In this document: piece by piece, positions 18,516 to 31,300 of the stretch
Layout of the letters: each line of letters starts with the position of its first letter
Numbering within the stretch: position 1 is the first letter of the stretch
DNA from: Owenia fusiformis
Taxonomy: Eukaryota; Annelida; Polychaeta; Sabellida; Oweniidae
Assembly (NCBI GenBank): GCA_903813345.2
Contig: CAIIXF020000002.1
Coordinates: forward strand, 12,916,150-12,980,149
DNA length: 64,000 bases
Direction of reading: 5' to 3'
Translations under genes and position numbers: made by a program
Notes under the pieces: model-generated
What the model was told of the DNA's origin: nothing
The model's input: only the letters and a program-made list of their open reading frames with translations
The model's database searches: none

Positions 18516-20098
18516 CCTAGACGCGAGTAGAAATAATCTTGGTTTACGTCATTAAAAATTTACAATTCAGTCTAACTGATGTCATAATTGGAATCTACAT
18601 ATAAAATTATATCTAGACATGTGGTTTTGAAAAGAGTTTATCAACTTTGAAAATTTAATTTTTTTGAAAATGTGACTTCTACGTCAGGGAGATTACCCAT
18701 AGACTACATGTTGTAAAACCACAAAAAGTGAAATATCTTTTCTTGTGTTGGGCAGATAATATTTTCTTTTACTGGACTCATATATTTCAATTTGTAGAAC
18801 TATCACATACATAAGGGTAATATGAAAAGTGAGCCACTAAAACTGATGCATATTCAAGTTTAAGGGAATTTTGTAATACCCTGCCATGTTATTTCCCCCG
18901 AATCAGCCACCTGGTGGCGAAACTGGTAACTACCCTTACAGAAAATTATTGCTGCGACAGCGCTGTGACAGCGCTGTAATAGGCTTAAAATGATGGCTGG
19001 ATCAATTTCAGCAACAATCCTCTCACATCCATACGCTGCGAAAACGCTGTGAGAGCGCTGTCACAGCATTCTATTTCCATCCATCGCTGCGAGAGGGATG
19101 TGACAGTAATTAAGTGGCTGAATCAATTACAGCAACATGCTCTCTTAGCCACAGTTTGTGGCAGCGCTCTCACAGCACTCTCACAGCCCTCACAGCAGGA
19201 AGTACCAATGCATTGTGGGTAAAAAAATTCAAACTAAAAATCAGTTAGAGCAGGAATTTTGTAGGAGGAAAGAACAAAGGAGTTATGCTGAAATGGCCAT
19301 CATATCATTACTAATTTACAAAGCATATGTAAGGTATTGTACTACTGATTATTTATAGATACCTTTGGAATGTTCTAGTGATCTAAGAAAAAGGATCAAA
19401 TGAAATGAATTTTGTGCAAGTTAGTACATACTGCATGGTTAAACTAAAGGTATGGAATATCAATGTATTAGCATGCACATATAGTGCATCATAAAGGATA
19501 AAATTGATACAATTGGGGCAATTTGCATGTACATGTACAATAACAGCTATCTTTCAAACTGAACAATGGAATTCAAGCCAAAAACCAAATAAGGAGTGTA
19601 GATATATAAGCTGGCTTTAATCCATAAAGTAAGTTTCTAATTAAATGCAAACTTGATCTAGGGTGCAAATATATGGTCATCAGTTGGATGGAAATGCAGG
19701 GTCTGGGTAGCTAAATGTTTTCTGATATCCCTTACCTTCTTGTCTTGTTGCTATAGGTAACTAAAATTTATGTGTAGGAAGGAAGGATGCATAATCAATG
19801 CCATATATGGCAATGCTGTGAGAGCGCTGTCGCAGCCTCATTTGCATGGTACATTCCGATGGGCTGTCACAGCGCTGTGAGAGCACTGTCGCAGCGCTGT
19901 GAGAGCGCTGTCGCAGCGCTGTGACAGCGGGCTGTGAGAGCGCTGTGACAGCGGGCTGTGAGAGCGCTGTGACAGCGGGCTGTGAGAGCGCTGTGACAGC
20001 GGGCTGTGAGAGCGCTGTGACAGCGGGCTGTGAGAGCGCTGTGACAGCGGGCTGTGACAGCCAGTAAATTTGTATAAGGGTACCTACTCGCATCTGAG
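18516..20098 (+). mobile_element. ACCCAAATGCGAGTAG-type MITE, copy 1, split by a nested insertion
   Basis: Left part 18516-18933 starts CCTAGACGCGAGTAGAAATA and matches 32018-32380, 50408-50837 and, inverted, 40172-40577. The right end ctactcgcatctgag is at 20084-20098. Between them lies the 1147-bp element described next. With the insertion and one TAC removed, the MITE reads ggtaactacctactcg, as in the other copies. Confidence 0.82.
18934..20080 (+). mobile_element. GCTGTGACAGCG-repeat transposon nested in the MITE
   Basis: Imperfect TIRs start CCCTTACAGAAAATTATTGC and, read inward from the other end, CCCTTATACAAATTTACTGG. TAC is duplicated at 18931-18933 and 20081-20083. Both subterminal regions (about 18950-19195 and 19815-20062) are packed with GCTGTGACAGC/GCTGTGAGAGCG motifs; the right one has about six perfect 24-bp tandem copies. 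Minus-strand frames reading ALSQPAVT repeats are by-products. The middle (about 600 bp) is AT-rich and carries no transposase. Confidence 0.8.
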
Positions 20099-20660
20099 TA
20101 ATTAAAGGACCATATTGAGACAGAATATGTAAAAATAGAAACATTTATACATGTCCTAATTTTTGTATATTTTAGTTTGTTTTGTAGTTTAGCTATCATA
20201 TCTGTGGCCTATTATATTTTGATGCTTCTCTGCCATGTTATTTTCGAAAAAATGAACATGGCTGAAACTCCCTTAATTACTAAAGGCCAAAGCTTTGCTG
20301 CACATTATACATAACTATCTGAAATGTACAAAAGTTAGGACTTGTACATATGTTTTCATTTTTTCATATACTGTTGCAATAAAGTCATTTGATTGCTTAT
20401 TTTTTAAATTCAAAGGAGTTCCAAACATTTAAAATTTTACTGCAGTAGTAATATATTGTCCTGTGCATAATTTCGAAACCTTATTCTAATTTTTTCACAA
20501 ACCTTTTGTTGATTATGCAATAGCTTCCAATTTGTAAACAGCATTTAGCCATTTTAATTGGAAAATTTCCAAAATGGCTGTCATGTGATTCTTGAATTCA
20601 CATGAGTGTGACGTGACATCCACAATTGCTCGTTTGTAGGTAACAAGATCACAATTGCTC
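20099..20660. other. CCDC138 5' UTR intron, no feature recognised
   Basis: AT-rich sequence between the MITE and the tggtatggc repeat region. Includes an aaaatggctgtcatgtg segment resembling the AAAATGG family but too short to call. Confidence 0.5.
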
Positions 20661-20689
20661 GTTTCTAGGTAGCAACCCCGGGGGTTCAC

Positions 20690-21305
20690 TCTTCACTGTG
20701 TATAAACCTTGATGGGGATCCTCGGCGCACATGGGGTACCTTTTTTTTTGACATTTGGTATGGCAATGGACCCAAAATTTAGGATCTGGTATGAGAATGC
20801 CCCCACATAATGACTTTTGAGGTATGGCAATGGTCAGATTTTCCCATTTTCTGGTATGAGAATGATCATGGAAAATATGTTATCTCACACTTGTGGTATG
20901 GCATTGGTCTAGTAGTTACACATTTCCTTAAATTTAAGTTGTTTTGAAATGTTTTCCTCAAAGATCACCTTCTTCTTGGGACCTTCTTCAGGTTGAATAT
21001 TAGCCTTTTTCCTGGGAAATATTCTACTTTGGACCAGGCAGTCATAGCATTGGTATGGCATTAGTCCTGTATTTAGACATTTGGTATGGCATTGGTCTTA
21101 TATTTGGGCATTTGGTATGGTTTTTGGAACACATCCAAATTAGACATTTTCTCATATTTGGGCATTTGGTTTTTGGATACTGTATTGGTTGGTATAGGAA
21201 CACATCCAAATTAGACATTTTGGTATGGGAATATATTGATATCTGAGGGTTCAGCATAGGACCCCCGCCAAATTTTGTACATAGTGAACCTCCTGGGGTA
21301 GCAAC
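20690..21305. repeat. Dispersed repeat with TTTGGTATGGCAATGG-type modules
   Basis: Several imperfect copies of tttggtatggca(a/t)tgg, tggtatgagaatg and caaattagacattt between ggggttcactcttcactgtg and the inverted-sounding catagtgaacctcctggggt. The ends gggttcact and agtgaacct.c form a short inverted pair, so this is probably one transposon relic of about 615 bp. Short frames on both strands are not genes. Confidence 0.55.
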
Positions 21306-22289
21306 AGGATTTTTGATTAAAGTGGCACAGAATTGCACTTATAAATTATTACCACCCTTCAAATCTCATTTTCAAAGAATATATTTGGAGAAACAACAAA
21401 AGATAAGTGGAATAAATTAGAAGATGGTTTCAAGTTATGACAGAAATCAATTTGAAACACAAGAATGCTTTCTTAGACTCATAACCACTAAAAAGTCTGT
21501 TAACTTTTACATTGGTATCCAGCTTAGAAGGGTAGGCAACTTCCCATATTTCATGTACACTTGTAATAGTGATAAATAGCCAAACGAGAGTCAGCAGTCT
21601 TGAAATAGACTTGAATCTTGTATCCAATCCTAAAAGCTTTTTGATACTATTCTTCGCAGAACGATTACTCCAATCCGTGTTTAGCATACTGTAGGGCAGG
21701 CCCAGGGACAGAACATGTATTGACATGTATTGAATCTAAAAATATATTGACAAGTCCGACTGAAAATCTTTTCAAAACTTGCTTTCTTGGTACGTGTTCT
21801 CCTTTCTGGTATCAAATCGTATCACAAAATCTCTCCAGAATCTTCTCCAAAGTGTTTCTGAAATGTACATTGTTGATTATTTCAAATCTTTACCCTAACT
21901 TTTTGATAATACTGCATAAAAACTACTTTAGATATCTGCATTTGTGGGGCAAGTTGAAAGTGTGTCAGTTACGGCAATTGGCAATCAAATCACGTTTCAA
22001 ATGTGCTGGAGATTATTCTGAACTTTCCAGTGATGTGTAGTCTATGTATACCGTGTATTTACTATTTACAGCAATCTTGAGGATTTTTAGGAGCCATGGT
22101 GATCCTCTCTGCAAAATTAAATGTACCTGGTATGTTTCACTTTTCAGCTCTATTAATTTACTCCCTTGAATGGCCACTTACTTTAGATGTCTGGAGTTTG
22201 TCCTCAGGAAGGGGGAGGGGGTTATGCATTTTCTTTGAAATTAAGTATTGATATAACCCTTACAGTTAAGAGTTCTTCATAAATTTCAG
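21306..22289. other. CCDC138 5' UTR intron, last 1 kb
   Basis: Two frames of about 100 codons (21430-21726 minus, 21720-22040 plus) overlap head to head, show no domain and have no codon-like pattern; I do not call them genes. Otherwise nothing seen. Confidence 0.5.
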
Positions 22290-22353
22290 ATCAATTAACA
22301 GACAATGTATAGAACACACAGTGAGGAAGATATGTTCAACAATGATGACCCTG
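22290..22353 (+). CDS. CCDC138: CCDC138 start exon (coding 22305-22353, residues 1-17)
   Basis: Acceptor AATTTCAG, 15-nt leader, then ATG encoding MYRTHSEEDMFNNDDP and donor GTAAGT in phase 1. It joins in phase to 23129 (split codon G+AG, Glu). The N-terminus is not conserved, so the start rests on frame and splice logic. Confidence 0.7.
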
Positions 22354-25300
22354 GTAAGTTCATTTGATTTTCATTTCAATAAAAGATATGTTGTTACATT
22401 TAAAGCTATTATGAAATTACATGTAAGGATCAGAAGAATGGGGTTTATAATATATTATGTGGCTTATATCTCTGGGTAAAAATTAGTGGATTTAAATTAC
22501 TCTGATATAATCTTTAAGTAAAGAGAAACTTTGATACTATATCACGGTGTCCAACCTAAATGCTCTTACATGCATGATGGAGCGTTTCATTCACGCTTCA
22601 TTCATGAAGATCCCACTATGTATTGTTTCAACACTCGTTTCTCTTACATATCATATGTTATGTTGACATATTATGTACCATTCGATGAACAATACCCTGA
22701 GCAAAGATCTTATTTATTCAAATTCTGGGGGTAAACTGTTATTTGCTTGATCAAAGCTCCGTAGTGTGGATCGAACGAATCTGAAGTTGATGAATTGAGC
22801 ACAAATTACGAATTAAACTTAGTATCAATCTTTCTGTCAAAGTAGTAGATCAAAAACTCATATATTCTAATTTGCTAAAATCCCGGTCCAAATCCATTAC
22901 TTGTTCTCGAAAAATCGCTTGTTTTCCTCAAAATACTCTATCGATTTTGGACACAATTTTAGAAAGGCTCTTACCATTTTGTTTTGATATTATTTTCAGA
23001 TTATTATAGAAGATTTCGGAATCGAATCTATCTCTCAAAAACGTGTTGTACATGTACTTGTTAGGCAAATTGAAACTTCCCAACCTAGTGGTGCTACACA
23101 TGTAACAAGCTGACTTAACTACTTTCAGAGTCAACATTGACACCAACCAATATGTCCCACAATGATGAACCAGATAGTGACCCTCAATTGTTTGAATCTG
23201 AGGATTATATGTCACAAAGACATTATAATGCACGAATCAGGAGAAAGAAACTTAGCAGTAGAAAACATCAAAGTGAGGCTGGTAGACGTTATATTGACAG
23301 TAAACATCATTCACATCAAAAAGAGCCTAGTGTAAGAGATGATACGTCAAGCTTGGAGAGTTTGGACGACTTAGGGATGACCTCAAGAAATTTACCAGAG
23401 GAAGTCGAAGAAGTATACTTAGAACTACAAGCAATTAGTGACAGATTGAAGGTACGAATTCAAATGTCTGATATGTCAAATTGAGTGTGTCACAGAATGT
23501 CAAATCATATTTGGCCACACATATTGTGGCATTGTAGCATGGTAGCACTAAGAACTTCATTTGAATCATAGGATTGAATAATAGGGTGGCTCAAAATAAT
23601 TTTTTTTTGGAAATGTTATGCTCCCTATGTGAATCGAGTTGCATTTTGGGGTAAATATCACCTGTGATTTTTTTCAAATTTTTTAGTCAACTTTTAGGGG
23701 TCCCCCACAGCCTTTGAAGTTTACCCATAGGCTTAACATTAGTGGGCGTCGCCCAAAATTATACTTTTGTCAAAGCTGTTTTTTCTAGTGATTTATTTAT
23801 GTTGTTTGAAGAAAAATAACATTGTAAATGATATGATTAGATGTTTAAATCATCATATTACTCTGTTTCATCATGTGAACTTATATAAAAGGTTATACTT
23901 ACAATATTCTATTAACAAAATATCAGGTACATTCGACCAGTATAATTATTTGAACAAGTACAGCTTTAGAGAATCATGTCTCATATATGATTTGGTATTG
24001 TCGTTAGAATGGTTTAAACTGTAAAGGTATATTAATTCTTGACATTTGATGTTTTAAGCATGGTTCAGATCAGCTTTTCTTATATGTGACACTCTTTCTC
24101 TATGATCTGAGCGTACAACACATACATTGTCACGATGCGCCGCGTCACGGGTCATTTGAGAGCATTCCTGTACCAGCTTCACTGCTCATTCAGCTGGATC
24201 ATTAACAGAATGCAGGTCTTGACAGAAATTCTGGGTTTGAACATAAGTTGGATATGTATGCCATGCAACTGGATTCTCATGAAGCCATATAATTGGATCT
24301 CTCAGTTATACACATTGCTAGTGATGGTTTAACATTGCCTAAGTGAGCAGCAACTGGGTTGAAGTCAGGCTGTCCTGGTTTGCCAGTTGCAAATTGTACA
24401 GGCTGTGGGATGTTGAGCAGTGCTGTATCAAGCCCCTGCTTCTCCTCTCTGGCAGTGTATTTGTCGAATAGGGACAAAACAACTAATTCAGGGCAAAGGT
24501 ACCATAGATGGTGTCTTACACTGCGAAGAGCTGCATTTGCTATATCAGGGTCGTACTGGCGATAGAATTTATGTCAAGACCTGCATTCTGTTAATGATCC
24601 AGCTGAACAAGCAGTGAAGCTGGTACTGGAATGCTCTCAAATGACCCGTGACGCGGCGCATCGTGACAATGTATATGTTGTACGCTCAGATCATAGAGAA
24701 AGAGTGTCACATATAAGAAAAGCTGATCTGAACCATGCTTAAAACATCAAATGTCAAGAATTAATATACCTTTACAGTTTAAACCATTCTAACGACAATA
24801 CCAAATCATATATGAGACATGATTCTCTAAAGCTGTACTTGTTCAAATAATTATACTGGTCGAATGTACCTGATATTTTGTTAATAGAATATTGTAAGTA
24901 TAACCTTTTATATAAGTTCAGATGATGAAACAGAGTAATATGATGATTTAAACATCTAATCATATCATATACAATGTTGGTTTTCTTCAAACAACATAAA
25001 TAAATCACTAGAAGAAAAGCTTCTATAAAGTATGATTTTGGGCGACGCCCACTAATGTTAAGCCTATGGGCAAACTTCAAAGGCTGTGGGGGACCCCTAA
25101 AAGTTGACTAAAAAATTTGAAAAAAATCACAGGTGATATTTACCCCAAAATGCAACTCGATTCACATAGGGAGCATAACATTTCCAAAAAAAAATTATTT
25201 TGAGCCACCCTATTGAATAACAAATAATTTTGTTGAAAGATTTCTCATAGTACTTTGATTATCCTACTTCAACACTGGTGATCCACTCGATTATGCTGGT

Positions 25301-28300
25301 TACCGAGTTTCGGTAACAAAATGACGGAACGTCGAAGGTACGATTTTTCTTTTTTCCTTATTTCACGCAATGTAGGCAGAATCCTCACGACGTTTTTTCT
25401 CACAAATAGTATCATATGTTTTAGAAAATGTACATGTTTGCGAAAAAATAGCTCAGAAGACAACAGAATCGTCGATTTAATTCCTCACTTAAGTTGCAGA
25501 AACAGTTTTGGTTAAAAGTGCAGATCTTAGCTGTTTTTCGACATTTTGTTACCAAAACAAACCCAGCGTAATCGAGTGGATCACCAGTGTTCAAACAACT
25601 TCATTTATGCTTAAATTTACATACTTGTAAAATACCCTTGCAGTAAGGATGTACATTGATTGCCTCTTGACAGTATGAATCTGTTAAATAAACTCTGGTT
25701 TCTTTGATTCAGCACCAAGATTTACTGAAAAGGACTCACCATAGTTCATCATCACCACATACATGGAGACATGTCTTGCATGAAGACACTTCATGTACCC
25801 CCCCACTCCCTCTGTATGCATCCCCTCTCTATTGCAAGTGAGAGAATGGATGGGGGTATGTGTGATGTCTTGATACAAGACTAACTGTACATACATTTCA
25901 TTTAGTGTCATTATTTCAGTGAATCTTATTAAAACAGTATTACACTTTTCAGAGAGAAAGTAAAATATTACAAGAACGGGAATTTCTTCTGCGTGAAAAA
26001 GAAAGACTTATTGATGTGTCACAAAAAAATGTAAAAAGTATTGCTGCACAGGAAGTAAACAGGAGGTGGAAGGAGTATGAGGAGGTAAATAAGTCTGTCT
26101 TTATTCTAAAAATAGATGGCCCCCTATACACAATGGTCAACCCAGATCATAATAAATCACTGTCAGAATAGAACAGAACACAAAAACACATCAAGTGGAG
26201 TACTTTTCCCACAATTAGACTCTGTAAAAACTCTGGTACTGTCAAAAGATCAAATGGATGATGTGACTAACAGGATATTCACCAATGATGAAATTAAGTC
26301 AATGGAGATCCAAAACGCATTCTTTCCATAATACTGTTAGTAGTAAGTTCCATTACTGCCAAAATTTATTTTTCAAATTCAATTGTTGTCATTCAATGAA
26401 CATAACATTGAGGATGTGTAATTGTGTATTTTTCAGATTTCTTTTCAATAATTTGTTGAAATGTAAAAACTGCAACCAGTCCTCAGATTTCAGAGATGTT
26501 TGAATATTTCTTTGTTGTTTCACTCTGCTGTGTGTGTGATAGATTATGAGCCTTTAAACTATGGATGTCAGTCATATTGCATCTTAAAGGACCCCTTTCT
26601 ATTCCAGCAACACAAAGCAGAGTTGTCGAGAATGGAAGAATTATTGAAAGAAAAAACACGAGAAAACAAGCGCCTGAAGGACAACTTTGATACAGTGAAG
26701 CAGGCCAATGAAACATTGAGGCATGAGGTATATGTTTTGCACCACCCAGCCACTAGACTCTCTGTTTCCTCAACCAAATTGGTGGCATGGTTAACAGTTG
26801 GGCTTGAAGCAAGATACACAAGGGACAGCAAAACTAGGGAAATTAAAAGAATATAATAGCCAATATTCAATGCTGACTTATTAAACCATTGCACAAAATA
26901 TAGTGTAAGATTGAGTCACTCATTTATCAATGTTGGTTTTCATAAATGTCGCAACACTTTTTCATCGAAGGTTTCCTCTATTTGTGGCAAAGAAGACAAT
27001 TTAGGTGTATTTCTATATCTATTTTAGCTTGAAACTTTGCAAGAGCAGCATGAAAAACTAGAGAAACAAGCAATGAGCACACAAGCACGAATGGTCAACT
27101 TACATGTAAGTACTAAACTGGAAATCTTATGGCAGGCATGTGCACTCAGAGTATGAATTTAATAATGTAAAACATAATTTAGAGATAATGGAAAGAGGTA
27201 TGATTGGTTCCCCCATCTGCACATTACAGTACTACATTTAGTATTAATTATCATAACTTAACACTATTGAACCTATCAAACATGAAATTAATTGATTTCC
27301 TAGAGAAAGATGGAGTTTGCAACGAGACAGAAGGATGTTCAGGTCATCACAACGGAGACTGCCAAACTGAAGGCCAATAAAGAAAACAAAGAAAGTAAGA
27401 CACAACCACGTTCTGTCCTTAAGGTGAGATTCAATAACTTTCCTTGCTAAAATGTTATATCTTGGCAAGATTTCAGATGCATATACAACAAATTAGTGTA
27501 CCCTCTCATCTTTATGCAATAGTACAGTTTCCATATAGCTTTTTATAATCTGACTCTATCACGTTTTTCATTCGATTTTATAAAGAGATTTGCATATTAG
27601 ACCTCTAATGACTTACTTGGCCTTCTTTTAAATGGCATATTTGAATTCAGTTGACCTTTACAGTTATGTTATTTAAATCATTTTCCATGACTTTTTGTAA
27701 AAACTTGTATACTGGTATGATTTTTTTTTCAAAATTATTCAATATTTGACACTATCCATTCTATAAGATTTATGTTTGAACTTAAGTTCACAATAGAACT
27801 TTCATAAGCACATTTATTCTATAAGTTCACAATAGAACTTTTATAGACATATCTATTCTCATATAGTCCTTAACATTCCATGAACCATTCAAAGATTTGA
27901 TTAAGCATTGTAATTTATGATTTTCCCACTTCTTAATCTATATGCAATTTGCAGCCAACTACCAACACATATGATGTCCTTACAAACCTACTGGAGTGGG
28001 TATCTGAGTCTCATCTAAGATCTGTAATTACACACCTTCCAAGTAATATGAACACTTCTACAGAGGTGGTACAAGATAAATGTTATAAGGTAATTTATAT
28101 TTTTACCAGGGGGAGGTCTTGCCAAGGGGGTGAACTTTTTAATAGTTTGGGCTAAAAATCATATTAACACTTGTACTGAAGGGGGGAAAGAGAATTGATC
28201 ATTGTATTCGATTTTCATAATATTTAGTGACCTTATTTATAAAACTCCTATTACATGAGGAGTAGAGGGTGTAAATGTACCTCTATGCTTCAACAGAAAT

Positions 28301-31300
28301 AGTTAAGCACTAAAGTATTATCAATGGTAACAGTAATTTCACAATATAGAATTATAACATGCTCATCTCATTCATATTTTTGAAATTGCATACTATGTTG
28401 AAATCATAACATATACATGTATTAAAATATTTTTCAGTTATTACCAAGCTTGGTGGAGATTCTACGTGAGATGCCTCAACTGAATGTGCGGAATTATTTG
28501 CCAAGTTTACAGTTTATTTACTGGTCACTGCTACATATAGAACAAGGTCAAGTACACATGGTGAGAAGATTTCATTTGTAGAAAATTGCTCTCAACTTGT
28601 CTTTTTCCCTTTGCTTGTTTACAGATTTCTCGTAAGAAATCACCCAATACATGGGATGCCCGTCTACTATCAGTACCAAAAAGGTTGCATTCATGCTCTA
28701 AAATCATTAAGCATGTTACCCTTCCTTGCTATTTTATAGAAATATACAGGGTGGTCCAAAAAAAATTGGAACATTTGCCAATTGAACACAAAACCTTTAT
28801 TTTTCCTCTAAAATGCACCAACATTTTACTAAGCATAGTTCAGTCACTTATCTCTCTGATGTTAAGTTTATAGGTGCAAACCACAAAGTTAATGCGTTAA
28901 ACTAGCCAATGTTTGATATGACCCCCTTTTCTCAAATATACACTTGTCAATTTCGCAGCTACTTTTTCAAGTATTCTTCATTTCAAAGCTTTAATGAACA
29001 TGTTGATTGCTATACACATTTTATAAAATCATATTTAGTTGACACGAGGTATTAACATCTCTGGTTTACTGGAAAACTATTGTGTTATTGTCAACTTAAG
29101 AATACCCAAAATCATTTTTTTTATTTAATAGTAGGAAAGAAAGAACATGTCAGAGGTGAGTGATTGCATAACCCATACAGCTACTAAACTGACAAAATCA
29201 TTGTTTCCACTTTTCAGTAGAGGGGAAACTGACCAGTTATTTACAAGGCTATTAAAGACCACTTCTAAGCAGATGTAATATAATATATCATTTGTGTTCT
29301 GGGAAACTCCTTTATGATATTGATATACATATATCGATATATTCAATGAATATTATTCATATTAGAACAAGAAAGGGGGGGGGGTTCATTTACAAGTCAA
29401 AACAGACTGCCCTGGCCTCTTTCTGGAGAATATTCAATCAGTAATATATACAACAATAGCCATCAAATTATGCTTGATACCCTTCAACTTGGGTAAAAAT
29501 ATGTTGAATATGTTCATATATTTGATCTTCTAAGGCAAACATGTAAGTAATTTGTTCAAGTTGGATTATTTAATCAAGATGGCTTGGACAAAATCAAAGG
29601 AACGGCAAAGTGAATGAATCATTTCAAAACCCAGGCTTCAACTTGTAATTCAGGAGAAAAGGGGTCATATCAAACATTCTCTAGTTTAATGCCTTAACTT
29701 TGCTGTTTGCACCTATAAACTTTACATCAGATAAATAAGTGATTGAATAATACTCAGTAAAATTTTGGTGCATTTTAGAGAAAAAATAACGATTTTGAGT
29801 TCAATTATCAAATGTTCCAATTTTTTTTGGACCACCCTGTATATGAAAGAAATGTGTCCCATCATATCAAAAGTGATTAATTATTAAAAAACATTTTGTT
29901 TTCATTAAAGATGGCATCAGTGTGCAAATTCTTATTACTTGATTTCAATATTTTCATCATGTCAGTAGATAAATAGTTCATCATCCCACCGAACGAAGTT
30001 CGCGAGGGATATAGGAAAGCCGTAGATTGTATGCTTCAGTTGCTCTTTAACAAAACATGTGGGACAGTGTATCTATATATTACAAGACGTCCGTTCGTCC
30101 GTCCGTCCGTTCGTCCGTCCGTTTGTCCGTCCGTCCGTCCGTCTGTTTGTCCGGGCGATAACTCAAATACCGTTTCACAGATTTGATTCAAATTTAATAG
30201 GCTTATGCCTTATGGGTGTAGGACCTCTGCTCGAGAAGGAATTTTCAATATGGCCACTGAATTCAAAATGGCCGCCATTTTTCATAAAAAATGTAATCTT
30301 TGATAACTCAAATACTAGTTTGCGGATTTGGTTCAAATTTTATATGCTGATGCCTAGGGACAAAGGAGTTTCGCATAAAAGAGTTTTTCAAGATGGTCGC
30401 TTAATTTCAAATTGGCGGCCATTTTTCGTAAAAATATGTAATCTTTGATAACTCAAATACCAGTGAACAGATTTGGTTCAAATTTTATATGATGATGCTT
30501 AGGGACACAGTAGCTATGTTCGACAAAACATTTTCAAGATGGCCGCTTAATTTCAAAATGGCGGCAATTTTTCGTAAAAAACTTAATCTTCAATAACTCA
30601 AATACCAGTGAACAGATTTGGTTGAAATTTTATATGATTATGTCTAGGGACACAGTAGCTCTGTTCAAGAAATAATTTTCAAGATGGCGGCTGATATTCA
30701 AGATTGCGGCCCATATTCATAATAAAAAACGTAATCTTTGATAACTCATATACCAGTGAACGGATTTGGTTCAAATTTTATATGCTGATGCCTAGGGACA
30801 AAGGAGTTTCGCACAAAAAGAGATTTTCAAGATGGCCGCTTAATTTCAAAATGGCGGCCATTTCTCGTAAAAATATGTAATCTTTGATAACTCAAATACC
30901 AGTGAGCGGATTTGGTTCAAATTTTATATGATGATGCTTAGGGACACAGTAGCTATGGTCGACAAAACATTTTCAAGATGGCCGCTTAATTTCAAAATGG
31001 CAGCCATTTCTCGTAAAAATATGTAATCTTTGATAACTCAAATACCAGTGAGCGGATTTGGTTCAAATTTTATATGATGATGCTTAGGGACACAGTAGCT
31101 ATGGTCGACAAAACATTTTCAAGATGGCCGCTTAATTTCAAAATGGCAGCAACTTTTCGTAAAAAACGTTATCTTTGATAACTCAAATACCAGTGAACAG
31201 ATTTGGTTGAAATTTTATATGATTATGCCTAGGGACACAGTAGCTCTGTTCAAGAAATAATTTTCAAGATGGCGGCTGAATTTCAAGATGGCGGCCCATA

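Noticed and set aside
19761-20199. Minus-strand frames with ALSQPAVT or ARCHSALT octapeptide repeats
   Set aside because: The 24-bp repeat is a multiple of three, so frames stay open in any phase. It lies inside a transposon.
21430-22040. Two frames of about 100 codons, opposite strands
   Set aside because: No motif, unusual composition or splice-site support. Such lengths occur by chance in 64 kb.
23767-25080. 85- and 102-codon frames mirrored on both strands
   Set aside because: They are the two arms of the foldback element; no recognised domain and no splice context.
28625-28746. Possible extra CCDC138 exon after acceptor TGTTTACAG (ISRKKSPNTWDARLLSVPKR...)
   Set aside because: Exon 8 joins exon 9 directly in phase and matches the human junction. 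No donor is convincing before the transposon at 28747.
30059-30448. 129-codon plus frame rich in VRPSVRPFV
   Set aside because: The CCGT tandem run and modules of repeat copy 2 generate it; it has no known domain.
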